A DNA stretch of 64,000 nucleotides from Amaranthus tricolor (taxonomy: Eukaryota > Streptophyta > Magnoliopsida > Caryophyllales > Amaranthaceae): NCBI RefSeq assembly GCF_026212465.1, contig NC_080062.1, positions 3,533,001 to 3,597,000 on the forward strand, in the 5' to 3' direction. Positions 11,953 to 26,700 of the stretch are shown piece after piece. Numbering within the stretch: position 1 is the stretch's first letter; each line of letters starts with the position of its first letter. The notes below the pieces were generated by a model. That model was not told the DNA's origin, did not search any database, and worked only from the letters and a program-made list of their open reading frames with translations. Made by a program: the position numbers and the translations under genes.

Positions 11953-13238
11953 CCTGTTAATTTTTTGAGATTTAGGTTTTGATATTATTTTTGATTTGTT
12001 GATCCTGAAAAAGGACCTAAAAATGATGGTGTAATGTAACATTGTAATTGTAAGTATAATGTTTCTTGTCAATTACTTGCAATAAGTGGAATCGTTGCTT
12101 TTTAAAGTTGTTTTGTTTGATGGAGAGAGTAAGACAAAATATTTGAAATATAAATATAGAATAAAAGATGCGTCTTATAAATGTTTTATTTAGCCTATTT
12201 AATACATACTATGAAAATATTAATTCTTTGTGTAAAATCATCTCTATAAAAAAGACAGTCTCTCACAATAATAGCTGATACTTCATTTCAGAAGCCAAAA
12301 AAAAGTCCATTAACTAGGGTTGAGCAGCAAAGTTAGTTGGTGATAATATCATAGTATAGCAGTTGGTAGTTGGGATTGGCATTGGGACTAATTTCAAGGT
12401 TTCGGAGAAGTAAAAACAGACAGTACAAATTCATGTCAGACTTCCATGCCATCACTTGCCCTTTATTTTTGGGCTCCCACTGATTCCCATCATTTGAATT
12501 CAACTCAATTAAATGCATTTTTTTTAATTTATCTCATAAAATTTTTTAGTCTATTCTATTAAATTTAGCTCATAAACTTACATAGTCACATTATATATTA
12601 ACTTATATTTTCATCGCATACTCATTTCTCCTATCATCCCATAATATTTATTTCCGTCATTTTTTTGGCTTTCTAGTCAAATGTGTACGAGACGAATTTA
12701 ATAGGACAATATTTATTTGTAACACCATTAATGCTTAAAACCCTAGTCGCTCATTTCTCTGATCCCCTACTTTGTAAATCTATTGAATGTTTCTTTTTCC
12801 GGAGTTTACATTTACATATTTTAAAATTTTCTTTTTTGTTCTTATATATAACTTTTTCGGTCTTATATATAAATAAAAATCTTTATGAGATCGAGTTAAG
12901 AAAATAACGAGATAAAAATTTAAATTATTGACTATTTAATTATTAATACATCAATTTTACCGTTAAATTGATTAATTATTATTATATGATTTTAATTGCG
13001 TAAAAAAGTTCAATATTCCTTAAAAAATCTGCAATTCTATGAATCTAATACGAATTAGTAGCGCATTTTATATGTACCCTTTATATCTCATTTAATGGCG
13101 AAACTTGGGTGAGAAAAAACATTAGACTACAAAATTTAGGTTAAAAAATAATAAAGGTGACAAAGATTTAAATTATTGACTTTTTAGTTATAAAATCATT
13201 AAGTTTACCAATATAATATGACAATTATTATCATTATA

Positions 13239-13486
13239 CTCCCTCGTTCTATAATATTTTTTTCATTTAAAATATTCCACTTTAAGAGCAGAAAAATTAG
13301 ATTAATATTTTTGAGACATATTTAGAAGATAAAATATATTCATGTGAGATCTCGTTAGATTCATTATAATATATATTTTTTTATCATGTATTTTTTTTAT
13401 TATGTGTATTTAAAATATTTAGGTTTAAAACTTGCTTTGAAAATTATGCAAAAAGTAAAAGAGAAGAAAAAAAAGAATGAAGGGAG
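13239..13486. mobile_element. Stowaway-type MITE (Tc1/mariner)
   Basis: The element starts CTCCCTCGTTC and ends in its inverse, AATGAAGGGAG. It is 248 bp long and flanked by TA on both sides (13237-13238 and 13487-13488), the target-site duplication of this superfamily. It is AT-rich and non-coding. Confidence 0.75.
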
Positions 13487-14728
13487 TATGATTCATAAGT
13501 GTCATAATATAAATATTATGTGATATAAAAAAGATTTGGAGGACGCATTCCTGCCAAAACTAAGTAGGACAATTTTCAGTCTGTATTCGCATTTTTACGA
13601 ATTTGAAGGCTTTTTACTACATCCCATCCCTAGTGGCTAGTAGGATGCTTATACGTGTATACCACTACTTCTATTACATTCATATATTGACCTAATAGAA
13701 TGTACCTTTGATTAGCCCTTGGTCTAAATTTTTTAGGGTTTAAAAGTTTTATTTTCATACATAAAATTGTTTATAACATGAGTTAAATTTTAATATAATG
13801 TACATTTTTTAAGTAATTTAAGTTATTAATTATATTTTTTTATAAAATATTTAAAATATCAACAATCAAAAGCAAACGCAGTAATATATAATTTATTACA
13901 TCTTTAAGTTTTTATTAATTTTTTTATTTTATATTTCACACTAGAGCCCAAGAATAAATGGAATGCCCTACTCATTTGCACACCAATGAACTATATTATC
14001 TTGATCTTCTTTTCACTAGCTCGGGGAATGTAAACACTAGGTAGGACAAATCAATCAAAAACAATAATATTCTTATCAAATTAGAATATTAAGATAAAAA
14101 AGCGCTTTTCATCTCTTCATTAATGTTTTCCTCCAAACTTTAAGGACATCAATCTATCTTCACTACCTCATTCTATAATACATATTTCCTTTATACAGTC
14201 GCTAAATAACTTAGAATAAAGATTAAATTTCTCCATTTCTTATATTCAAAACTTTTTCATCAAACCAAATAAAAGAAAGTAATTTCCTTCAAAATTTGTT
14301 ATAATTTCCAATAAAAATATTTTCATCAAATCAAACATCAATTCCTAAACCTTTTTCGTTTATTCCTCTTATTGCATACTTCAACTTCACTTATAATAAT
14401 GCTAATTTCAAATCAACATCTCTCATATACTTCCCTTTCACCTAAGTCACTAAAATGTCTTTGTCACCATCAAACTTTTCCAAAAAAAATATAATTTTGA
14501 GCTATAAAAGTTGTCTAAAATTGACTCGACCAATTATTCAAAACTGAGTTTAACCCGATCAAATCAGAATTAACCCATATATAAAAATAAATTAAATTGT
14601 TAAGATATTTACACGCAATTAAGAATCGAAATTAACTTGACTCTAAACATTATATCTAAAACACTTTCGAACATCCAAATGAATAATTGTAGTTGGAGTA
14701 GCTATACATTGCACAACTCATCTAATTG
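13487..14728. other. Intergenic, no gene seen
   Basis: AT-rich unique-looking sequence without a convincing reading frame, repeat or RNA gene. Confidence 0.5.
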
Positions 14729-15217
14729 TGTTGGGATGATTTATCTCACATTGACGAATTAAAGATGGTGCGCACACTTTACAAGTTATTTAAGTCCTTC
14801 CTCCCATTGTCGTATGGTTTTGGGATGAAATCTCCGTAGCTTATGAGATGTGTGCTCCTCATATTTTTTCAATTATATGTTGACATTCACAATAAGTACA
14901 ACACGTTATATCAAAGTTGATGGTTCAATAAAGAATTAAAATAGTAGGTCTAAAAAAAATAGCATTCATATCCTAATTGATTACTCCCACATGAAAACTT
15001 GACGGAGGTTTACATGTGAAAGGGGGTGTTGGGATCTTTTATATCTCACATCAATGAATTAAAGATAATATGCACAGTTTATAAGTTATTAGAGCCCTTA
15101 TTCCTATTGTCATATGATTTTGGGATGATATCACCTGGCTTAATTATGAAGTATGTGCACCTTATGTTTTTCAGATTATATACTGATATTTACAATAAGT
15201 TCAGCTTTAATTTAGCA
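14729..15217 (+). mobile_element. Complete TRIM (short non-coding LTR retrotransposon)
   Basis: Two related terminal repeats, 14729-14905 and 15027-15217, both begin TGTTGGGAT and run through TATCTCACAT, a GGTTTTGGGATGA-like block (TGATTTTGGGATGA in the second) and CAATAAGT. The first is followed at 14906 by a decayed primer-binding site (TTATATCAAAG for TGGTATCAGAG, initiator methionine tRNA). The second is preceded by a purine tract, AAAGGGGG. The flanks AATTG (14724-14728) and ATTTG (15218-15222) fit a 5-bp target-site duplication with one change. The internal part is only about 120 bp and codes for nothing. The same family appears inside the copia element near 49.5-49.8 kb. Divergence between the LTRs suggests an old insertion. 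Confidence 0.78.
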
Positions 15218-18200
15218 ATTTGCTTTTCCCATGATATGTCAACCATGCATAGAAAGAAGAATCAAAGTGATAACAATTTACAAGAAGATGAGATATAATG
15301 TATGGAATATGCCGTTATTTGCGTGTATGGCCATGTAAATTCAATCACATGAACATGTTTGTCATAAACCAAACAACACTAGTCTTTATTGTCTATCCCC
15401 AGAACATATCCTAGGTCAGATGCTCTTACCTACTTCTAGCTTTTAAATGCCCTACCTAGCTATGGCCTAATCCCAAGAACATTGAAAACCTAAACTTTTG
15501 TAACCAATTTAACGTGTTTTTTCATATTTATACCACGTTGATTGTTCAACGGTTATAACTGTTTCATGATCTGGTCAAACCATTTGGTTGTGGTTGTTAG
15601 TTAGTTATGAGTTATGTTGGTTTGACTCATAACCTTGGTAATCAACAATTTTAGGATTTAGGAAAGTTCAAGATTTAGGAAAGTGCTATAGTTTGGCTAG
15701 CAGTGGAAGACTTTTACTTTCACCCTTGTGCTATTAATTTGATTTTTATCAGCTATATAAAAAATTAATTTTTACCTTTGCCCGTGGAAAGTTCTCTAAC
15801 GTTACCCTAAGGCACCTATAAAAAGATATGAAAAGGTTTTGTGATTTATAATAGTTATTTATGAATCATTTGTACGATCAAGGTTAATGCTATTCTTATA
15901 TTTGTATGTTTTTTAGTTCGAATACAACGAATCAAGAACAAAAAATAGTAACTGAGATAAAATTTAATATATGTATCCTATCAATTCGTATAATATTTGA
16001 TGTCTTTTTACAATATACTTCTATAACGTTACCAATTAAGTTTGTTCGCCATAACCGCCTATACATGCATATATATCAACCGACAACAGATTTGATCAAT
16101 TTTTATTAAAAAAATATATTATATAGAAATATTGATAAACGAAGTAACTTTTAAGGACCTATAAATTACCATTAAAATTTGCATAATGAACTCGTAGTTA
16201 CTGTTTATCTGAAATATGTTTAGTTGTAGTTGTGCTAAACTCTAATACTAGGGCTTATAGACTTAAATTCAGTATTGCCTATGAATCAATTATTCTAGGA
16301 TAAAGCTTAGAACTAAGTAAAAAGATAATTAGATTCTTGTTTAAACTTGTCTATCTATGAGTACTAGAAATTACTCCTATATCACATGGATACTTACCGT
16401 TAAAACCGTTACTGGCAAACCGATTTGGTCGGTAGTTATCAGTAGTTGTTCCTTTGACTGACCTCGGTAATGAAATAATAACCAGTATAATGTGCTGTCG
16501 TACATTGCTTTAAGCACCCAATTCTAAGCTTTTGCATGGTTTTAATTTTCTCTTTAGATATCACCCTCTAATTTTGCTTTTCAATTGCATGCACAAGTAT
16601 ATACTACTAGGAACTCGCTTTATTTGGTTGTAATTAAGAATCTTTAAGATTATAGGGAGATGTACTTTCGAATGTTTGGGTGGATTTTGATCTGTACGAT
16701 ATTTAGGATCAAATTAGTTTCGATTCTACGTGGTTGTAAATAAATTGACTGTCTGATTTAATATTTATATATATGGATTATTTGGGATCGATTCGAGTCA
16801 TTCACAATTTTGGTTATTTGATTTTTATGTATGAGTTATTGGGTTAATTGAGTATATAGCAATAAGATAAGAAAAATCATTAGGAGAAAGTAAGGTAGGG
16901 AAAATCGAGAATAAAGTGTTCTAACAAGCTGAACTTAGGTCAAATTTTAAACTTTGGCCTATCGAGTTAATTGTTTACGCTGAGAATGAAAATATAGGAG
17001 TGACCAAAGTTTATCTTGTTTAAAATTATTTTTCAAATCTACATTAAGTGATGTATTTGTTTGGTGTACATTGCAATTCGTCTATAAGAGATTGATCTAA
17101 AATTTTGAAAAGTTTTTTAAGGGGATCACCAAAAGGAAGGAAATATTTTTAAGTGTACTTCTATGATAAAGACTTTTTAAGTATATGAGATACATATTTT
17201 GTATCTTCTTAAAAATACATTGTTATTTTTTTAAAGATTTTCTGAGATACTTTCAGTGGTTGCGTGTTGATAATAACACGTGTTACCATAAAGCTAAAAT
17301 TTATATATTAATGTTTTATTCATTGTGTATATAAACAGTTATTTGGTATTTGTCTTTTTGTTCAAATTTTTTAAAAGTATTCTTTATTGACAATGTAATT
17401 TAGTTTGCTTGATCAATAAATGCCTAGAATATTATATTCAACAAATTCATATATTATAATTTTAGAATAGCGTTCGAATCAAATTTAATTTCACACATTT
17501 AATTGAGTTTGGCTTTAAATTGTGATAGTCATAGAAATATTAACTTTAATTAGTGATAATAATTTATAAAATATCAATTTAAATCCAAAATACAACCGAT
17601 AATATTTACCACACAATAAGAAGTTTTCTAAAAAAAGGCATGAGTAACCCAATATCCAAATAACCCTTCCCCATAAATGACTCATTTATTGTTGCGAGTA
17701 GTTATCCTCTTAATTATGGCTAATAAAAAGTAGTTGGTATAAGCAACCAAATTAGCATCTCCTATGAAAGTGAAAACCATGAGGCTCGGCTCATCTGACT
17801 TAAAAAACTAGAAGGTTTTCACGATTAATTATGAATAATTTCTATTAAGCTGGTTTAGTGTATACTTATTGTTTTAAAATGATTTCGTATAGTTTTAAAA
17901 GTGATAAATTACAATTTTAAAGTGATCAGTTATGATCTTAAAGTGTTCAATTAAAAAAATATACTATATATTATGGATCTATCTCATGGTGAGACGGTCT
18001 CATAAAAGACTTGCTGATTAAAAAATATTTGAAGTATAGGCTATAACTTAGTGACTAACAATTTAATTTTTTTTAGGAAAATTCCACGTGGAAAATCCTG
18101 AGTTCTTGGCTTTTTTACAAATTTTTTTAAACTCAGCATGGTAACCTTGAGCTTTTAAGTTTTCCATGCGATAAACAAAATGTTAAATTTTTATTAAATT

Positions 18201-21200
18201 AAGTACTTATTTAACTGGATTTTGAAATATGTGGTCAATTAAGGTGATCACGACGTTTGTTTTTCTGAAAAAATGTCAATACGTTGCGTCAAAATAACGT
18301 AAAATTAAAAAAAAACTTCTCTTTTATCTACCACGTAGAAAAATTAAAAGGTTAAAGTCACCACATGAATTAAAAAAAAAGTCTGTCTACTACATGTTAA
18401 AGCTGAAAGTTCACGGCTACCATATGAAAATTTTCTTTTTTTTATCTTATTGACTTAAATATTTTTACCTTATTAAATTCAAGGACGTATAATCCTTTTT
18501 AGTTTTTATTTTAAAGGGACTTTTTATTTGATATCAATTTAATTCTCTAATATAAATCATACCCCAATTCTCTAATATAAATTTGGCAACACTTTACATT
18601 GAATCACATATCAACAAGTACAACAATGTATGATTCTTGGATTGACATATGAAATGAAAGATTATTATTATTATTTAAGTGCATCAATCTTATCTTTATC
18701 TTATCAAAAGAGAATACTTCGGAATAAACATAATTGATTTATCGAGAAAATTCTTGAACAAGGCATGGCTATTCAAGGGTACATATGCATATACCATCCC
18801 ATATTGTTTGGGATACAAACCCATTAAGAAATCCATACGCAAATCATATGTAGTTAGGTACCCAACTTCCCCTTAACTGATTTTTGATCTTATCACCAAC
18901 TTTTTTTGTAATAGTAAAAGATATTTAGCCAGAATAGGAAAGACAATGAGCATAGAACACAAACTTTTCTTATGTTAGGACTTTTTATCTTGACAATTAA
19001 AACCTTATCTTAAAAAAATGTTAGCAATGTTTATCTAATTGTCTATAATGGAATAAAAATCATGGTCTTATCATGAGTTGAAAATAAAGTTGAATTAAAG
19101 ATTCCCCAAATCTTAACCTTAAACTATTTGTTGATTTGATAAGTCTTTGTTGATTTAGCCTCAATTTGTCATATTAAAGGTGTGTGGTTGGAGTTAGAAT
19201 CATATATATCTCTTGGATGATATCCTTAGCGAGAAAAATGGGAGTATAGAAAGGAATTACAAAGGGACATTGAAGAGAATGTGTACTCTCTCGATTTCAC
19301 TCATTTTGAATCAAAGAGAAATAGAGTGTTATTTAAGAAAAAAAGTATGTATTGATAATAAAAGAAGAAAGAATGTGAATTATGTGGATTGAATTAAAAG
19401 AAAGTTAAAATATATTGATGAAATTAGAAAAAAAATTGTCAGTCATTGTCTAAAAATAGAAATGATGTAAAATAACTGGAACGGATCAAATGCAATGAAT
19501 GCAAACTGGGGGGAACGGAGATAATATAAGAAGTGTGAAGTTAGCTATTGAGGCAAATTGCCCTTGGGGGTTTTGAATTTTGTGCATTTTAGCCCTTGTT
19601 GACTTTTTAAGGTAGTACAATGACCATATACATACAACTCTATTAGGGTCGATTTTGAGAATTGAAAGGTAATGGGTAAAATATTAATTATAGGTCTTTA
19701 ATTACTAAATATATTATTATAGATCCTTAACTATTGAATATTAAAATGTTGTTTTTCTAATTTTTTGAATGGACTCGGGACACGGACCCTTCTTGCCTCT
19801 CAGGATCAGCCTTGAAATATTTATGATTTATTTTGTATATCATATTATCTTATAAAAAATTAAGTTAAGATAAGTTTAAGCATAATCATAATCATCACCA
19901 TCATATATTCATACCTAATGTATCCTACTCATAGAACGTATCCTGCTCATAGAACGTTGGAGTATAATCAAACATGAGCAAATGTTTGCAATACCAAGCT
20001 TTGTTTTGAAGCAACATATACTTACAAATGATTTCCTCTTCTTTTTGTTACTCTTAGAAAACTCCGGGAATCAAAACCAAATAATGGTTAACCAAAAGAA
20101 AAGAAATAAGTTAACTTTTTTACAACAAACAATAACTAATAAAATATTTTAACTCAAAATGATTATCCAAGTCCAAAAAATCTATACTAAAGGGGCCATA
20201 TATACAACTATTCTTAGGGATGAAATAATGGCATGCCCACTACTCTTACACAACTTATCTCCATTAGAGTTGAGCTCTTTGCTTAGCCTTACATATTAAA
20301 TGCGTAATCAAATCCACAACATCATCATTAAATAAGAGAAACAAACAACAACCAATATTATCCATTAATTATTTTAGTTTCATACAAATAATTTCTTTGA
20401 TTCCCTTGATTTTGAATTATTTTACTTATTTTGTATCATTTTCTTATTTGAAAATAGATTTAATATTTTTTTTAATCTTATTCAGACTACTCTTTTAATT
20501 TTATCCATATAATTTAATTTTCTCTTCATTAATATATTTATTACCGATATTCCCTTTTTCTTAAAAAAAACTATATTTTCTCTTTAACTCTGATTTAAAT
20601 TTACGAGAGTAATATATACTCTATCTGTCCCACTGATTTTGTATCATATAATTCAAGAACTCTCATATATTTAAATCATATGGTGCTATCTCAAAAGTAC
20701 AAAAGAAGTATTATTATTTTGATATTGTTACTTTTCGTCTATGGCTTCTTCACTTGTGACTATTAATCATCTGAATATGACATTTTGGAGGTCATTGGTG
20801 CTGGTCTACTATCCACTAAAACAACTATGTATATTACATTAAACGTTTACAATCATGAACTTGAACATCTAATCACTACTATCACATTCATTGCCAATCA
20901 TGTGTGTCAAGAAACTAACTCATTGCTTACATTCTCCTTATTTGAAGTTGGTGCATACAATTACGATTATCATAGACAACTAATAGAATATAGAAAATAG
21001 GGCTGAATAAACCAAACAAGAAATAAAAGGTAACTCACATATAAGTCTGAAGGAAATTCACAAAATCGATTAGTAGTAGTGAGAGTTACTCCTCAAATTT
21101 ATAAGGTGAGACAACTCGATCATATTTGAGTAACAAATAGACACTTTAATATCTAATGACCTTTTATTATTGGACTTCTTCAATATTTTGGGTTGAATAT

Positions 21201-21843
21201 TTAGACAGATGGTTCACAAATATATATACTAAATTCCTCTCCAACTCTTAATTATAAGAATAATCAAGTCAAAATCAAAGTTAATGAGATTCAAATTCTA
21301 AATATTTTGTCACGTTTCAATTAAAATTAAGTATTAGACTATACGTTACAAATTATGCAATTAATTTTAAATAAAGAAATAAAAAAATTCTTATACATAA
21401 AACAATCTCATAAAAGCACGGACAGATACAACTTTATTTAATGTTGTCAACTAACAATATTAATAAGTTATATCTATAAATATACTATTAAATATACTAA
21501 TAAATATACTGATTAAATTGATTAACTAGCAGTAGTTTCTCCTCAATAGAATGAAGGGAAATTAATGTGAAACATATCCAAATAAGCAAAATAAACAAGT
21601 GGGGTGGCAACTAACCTTATCCACAAAATTTATGGGTCTGCATCTTATTCAATACTCCCTATTTATACAATAATCTTGTATTGCTTCTTTCTCTTTCCCT
21701 TTGAACATCACTAAATGAGGAGGGACCATAACATAGTCAGAGCTGTATCTCTATATATCTTAGAACATGTTCAATGTTCTTTACAAGACACATGGACTAA
21801 CTTATTCAAATCTTGGACTTTGCTCACATGTCCACTTGGCTAA

Positions 21844-21887
21844 AGGTTATGATCCCACGTGGCGCCATCATGTGGGACCCATAACCT
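21844..21887. promoter_or_regulatory. Imperfect palindrome with a G-box (CACGTG) core
   Basis: The arms AGGTTATGATCCCAC and GTGGGACCCATAACCT flank a core containing CACGTG and GGCGCC. A TATA-like run (TTTTTATATATATAAT) follows at about 21902-21918. G-boxes bind plant bZIP and bHLH factors. No downstream gene was recognised, so a promoter role is only a possibility. Confidence 0.35.
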
Positions 21888-22465
21888 ATTATTTTTTGCC
21901 CTTTTTATATATATAATAGCATCCGATTACGACATATTGTGTGAAAAAATATTACTATTAGTAGCCAGTATCAAGTATAATAAATAGAGAAGTAATTATC
22001 AACGAAATATAGTCATCATATGTATGTATAACCTTACAGAAGTGTTTGATTAGAGATATAAATTTTATATAGATGAGAGTAATCAAGATGTTACTAGTAT
22101 AAAATAGATTAAATATTTATTTTTTATGTGTATGGAATCTAGACGTTTATATATAAAAATTATACATATAATAAAATGATAATAGTTAAAGAATATAACG
22201 GTAACAATAAGCCTTATATTCTTATGACTCACGTATTTTGAAGCAAATGGTAGAGGTAAATAAATGAGGTGAAACAATTAATTAAGAAACTTTATTACTT
22301 ATTATTACCTCTTACCGATCATTTGATTTGATAATAGAAATAATTCATTATTTTCGTTTCCTTTCCAAAAACTAACCTTACTAGACCACTGACGACCCCT
22401 TAATTAGGTTTTTTATATCTTTAACCATTCTTGTCACATAAAAAAAATGATAATATTAATTTAAT

Positions 22466-22705
22466 CTTTCACCCATCCTTTATAAATAATTCTAAATTTA
22501 GATTATTTTTTGATAAATCAACCTTTGTTCTTAGTTTGTTGTCAGCATACTAATAGGGTATGCTGATAGCAAACTAATAAGAGCCTCAAAGGTTGAATTA
22601 TTATAAAATAAAAAGTTCTGCTAATAGCACACTAAGACCAAAAGTTGGATTATTAAAAAATAATCTAATGATAAAATGAGACTATTCATAGCAAATGGAT
22701 AAAAT
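22466..22705. mobile_element. Fold-back MITE, relative of the copies at 44.4 kb and 57.1 kb
   Basis: The left end reads CTTTCACCCATCC followed by ATAAATAATTCTAAATTTA. The right end carries the inverse theme, with AATAATCTAATGATAAAATG, then GACTATTCATAGCAAATGG. The two halves are complementary over much of their length, and there is no reading frame. No target-site duplication was resolved. Confidence 0.5.
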
Positions 22706-23188
22706 ATTATATTATTAATATTAATTTTTTCAGACATATCATAAGTAAGTGTATATGTAATAATTTACATAAAAAAACCTTGTTTGGTAAAGGTAAATTG
22801 GGTAAGAACTAGGTGGTGCCAATTGTATGAAGATGAAAATGATAAACCTTCTCTTTAGATAATTTTTATAAAAAAATACTCATGAATCATGATGTATGAG
22901 CAAATATATCATAGGAGTCACGCAGCCCCAAATAATTTTCGTGCATATATAAAATACATAGATATTACGTATTTGTTTCATTTCAATTTGCATTTTTTTA
23001 TGGAGGTTAAATATCAATTAGAGTTAGCGTAGATATCAATCAATAGTTAGTGAAATAGAGTGGTAGAGAAATTAATACATGCGTGAAATTTAAAGAGGCT
23101 AAAAGAGATTATTTGTGGAGATTATTACTAATTATATAAAAAAAAATAATGCAAAGTAAAGGGACCAATTCTAATAATTTGGACTTTA

Positions 23189-23726
23189 CGGCCCGTTTGG
23201 TACATGGTATTAGAGGCCGGTAATGGTAATAAAATTAAGTAATAAAAAAATTGTTTGTTTGGATGCCTTCAATGGTAATGGATGGTAATAAAATAAGGTA
23301 ATGAAATTACCAAAAAGGGCCATTTTTATTACCATCAAACAACCTGGTATTTGGCTGTAATGGTAATGAAGTATTACTGTGGTAATAAAATAAGGTAATG
23401 TTGTTTCGAGCTGAAGAAAAAAAAGGCAATGTATGTAATTATCCAAAAAAATATTATTATTAAAAAAAGAATCATTAGATAGAATAATTTAGATACAATA
23501 ATGCTTTTAGATACAAATATACAATAATGAAACTAAGAGTCATTACCATTTTTTATTACTAATAACCAAATGCAATCAATGGAATATTATCTTCCATTAC
23601 CATTCTTTAGTCATGCACACCAAACAAAAGAATCTTCATTACCAATTCTCATATCCATTTTTTCATTACTATTGCCATTACAACATTTTATTCTCATTAC
23701 TTCATTACCATCAACCAAACGGGCCG
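23189..23726 (+). mobile_element. PIF/Harbinger (Tourist-like) MITE, copy A
   Basis: A 538-bp element with perfect terminal inverted repeats CGGCCCGTTTGGT and ACCAAACGGGCCG. It is flanked by TTA on the left and TAA on the right; copy B at 35.3 kb has TTA on both sides, which is the Harbinger signature. The interior is rich in GGTAATG motifs and has no reading frame. It is near-identical to copy B over most of its length, in the opposite orientation. Confidence 0.82.
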
Positions 23727-23729
23727 TAA

Positions 23730-26700
23730 GTGTTATTTGAAGTTTATTTTTTTACAAACATTTTGAATGATTAAGTAATTTTAATAAAAACTATGTATGG
23801 AACGAAAATCTATTTGGTTCCTATCTAATAAAAAAATAATTTAGTTATGTATAAATAAATTTATTCGGTTTTTCTAACCTATGCACAATACACCAAGGTG
23901 CATTGATTTAGAAAATAAAATTGGTAATTATTTAAAATTTATTTTGTATTCTCTAAAATATAATTACATTTACCTATTCTAGAAGACATATTCTATTGAA
24001 TTCAAAATAATTATCAAAATTATCGTCTAAACCTATGCACTAGTTGCATAGGTTTGAAATCTAGAAATTTATTTATGAGGGAAATTACTTTATTTCAGAA
24101 TAAATATTCATTTTACTTTTGCACAAATTTTAAGAAAATGTAAGTTAGTGGTGAAAAGAAATTAAGTTCGAACATCTATTCACTGCAAATAAAAAAGAGT
24201 TCGAACATCTTTTAAAGTTCAAATAAATGTGAATCATAAATAGCTTTTAAATAGAAAAATAAAACACTTATAAAAATTGACCCAATAAGAAAATGACATA
24301 TTTATACTAAATCGGAGGGAATATATGATAGAAGTATAATAAATTAAATTTATTCTTGAGCTATACTAGAGTAAATCTCAATAAGATAAAATTAAAACCA
24401 AAAACCAGATCCTCTTAAGCATGTATATTGTATCATTCTTTGATTTGGTTCCTTTTACTAATGGATATCCACAAAATACCCAAAGAATCTTTCAAGCATA
24501 GAAATAAACTTTTAAAAATATAGCTTAAAGAATCAAAGAGATTTTAATTACTTACCAAAAGAATTCAAAGATATATGGAAAGAATCCAAAAACTTTCTTT
24601 CATTAGTTTATAAATAAATATGTTTCTTCATTAAAAAGGAAAACTTGGAATTAAATCTACAATTTGATACATTCACACTTCAAGAAAATATTTTTAAATG
24701 GAAAAGAATAATTTTGTCAAAGAGAAAATCTACAAATTCTATTTTTATATTTAAAAAAAATATTTTAAAATGGAAAATTTATATTTTAACACTAAGAATA
24801 TCTCTAATAATAATGGAAGAAAATGATCTTACCAACCAAATTGACTTCACAATTAGAAAATAACTTTAGCACATGACTACGCATACTTCTAGCATTAAAA
24901 GAAAGATTTTACTATATGCACCCAAAATATGTATTTTCTTATGTGTATTTTTATTTTTCTGATTTTTTCTTTAATTTTGCGACATTTTAATTTTGGCAAG
25001 TATCTTACATACATTTTCTCGATTAATCTCATTCATTTCTCTCTCTTTATCTCCTTCATATGGTTTCTCATCCAATTATTTTTTTTTTCTTTCGTTAATA
25101 TATGTCATTTATATGGTTTTTCATCCACTTATTTTTTATCTTATTTTTCGTTATAAATTAGTAAAACAATTTTTGCATATTGTAGCAAAATCAAAGAGGC
25201 TGTGACAATATTATATACTTTTTCATTTTTTTAGATACTCAAAATCATAATTGCACACATGTTAAGATTGGGGAAAAACGCATTTACTTATAATGGTATA
25301 TTAAAAACAAATGATGAAAATTAGAAACATATATATACATGTGTACTCTCACCTTTGATATATTAAATGACATGATATTGATACAATAAATGTCGCAATC
25401 GACACTATTATTTATAATGATAAATGAAAGTTAATGTAATAAAAACATTATTTAATTAATTTAATTTTATTTTATTTTATATAATAGGAAAATTATATTC
25501 AATTAACAAAAAATTTTTACTCTTTTACCATACCGCTCTATAATTCCAAAAAAATATATATTATAAAATTTTGAATTTTCTAATAAACTATTCTCTTAGT
25601 TTTCTATGTTTGTTCTTTAAAATATTAACTAAAAAATCAATGAGGAATTCTACATTATACTGATTTATCATTTATATAAAGAAATATAAATTAATGAAGT
25701 ATTAATTTCTTTGAATAAAGAGAACTGGCCGGGATAATAATTTATTATTGAATCAATAATTTGGAAATGAATTGAAGAAAAAACTTGAGTGCTAGTGGAT
25801 TTTTTATTAATTAAGTTATAAAATAGTTGATCAAAAATGACATTCTTTGGACAAAGAACGGCCGGAGTAATATTTTAGTTTTTTTTTTTTTTTTAAGGTA
25901 GGGTGATTGTGAATCTCATACGACATACAAGCAAGAGGGTGATTATTTTTTTCATAGATGGTAAGATTCAAATTTTTAATGACGACAGAAAATTTGTTGA
26001 ACTATTAGTTTAATTTATAATTTTCAAAAATGAAATAATATTTTATTGTGTGATAATTTTTCTAGAGTAGGTAAACTTTTAAAATCACTCAATACTAAGT
26101 AAAGATATTCATATTGAATTAGTAATTTGAATTGCGTGAGAAGTAAAAGTAAACTTTGCAAGTAATTTTAACAAAGGAATTACAATATTTATCTATTTAA
26201 TATAAAATAAATTTTATGGAAATAAAAAAGTATTCCCTTTGATTCACACCATTTGTCTCATTTTACACTATATCCAATGCACTGATATATTCCAAAATAT
26301 CTCGAATAATTAAAATTATAATAAATTATATTAACCAAATTTACATTAAGACGAATCAAACAAGATCTTTCTTGAATATACTTTGAAATTTAGATTAAGA
26401 ATAAAATTCAAATTAGAATGATCAATAAATGGAGTTAAAAAATCAAATTTAATAATTCCCCTAAATTGAAGAGAGTGGTATATAATTTTAAAAAATTAAT
26501 GATGGAAAAAACTAAAAGCCTTTGTTCCAAACCTGACACAACACAATCCGATATTGACACGATCGAATATAATGTGACCAAAATTTGTTTGGCAGACTTC
26601 TTTGACAAGTCTAATGGTAGGAAACCATGTCGTGATGAGCCATCTTCGTGTCTGTAAAACTGTAATGACTCATACCAAGTCGTGTTGTACATATATAATG

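Larger units (their letters stand above)
9848..13238. other. 3' flank of the BORC-like gene and intergenic DNA
   Basis: The first few hundred bases are presumably the 3' untranslated region. Two related segments of about 130 bp in direct orientation lie at about 10350-10480 and 11104-11230. They share GAGGAGTCT, AATACTTTGAACTT and AATTGGAGC in order but are clearly diverged. A MITE-like element with an inverted minisatellite occupies 11265-11952 (separate entries). No gene was seen. Confidence 0.5.
15218..23185. other. Gene-poor intergenic region
   Basis: About 8 kb without a recognisable gene. The reading frames present (for example 18679-18876 and 20785-21000) are short, AT-rich and unlike known families. 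The region has scattered fragments of CTCCCT-type MITE ends and GAGACGGTCTCAT-type sequence near 17988. A G-box palindrome at 21844-21887 and a fold-back MITE at 22466-22705 are listed separately. Confidence 0.5.
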
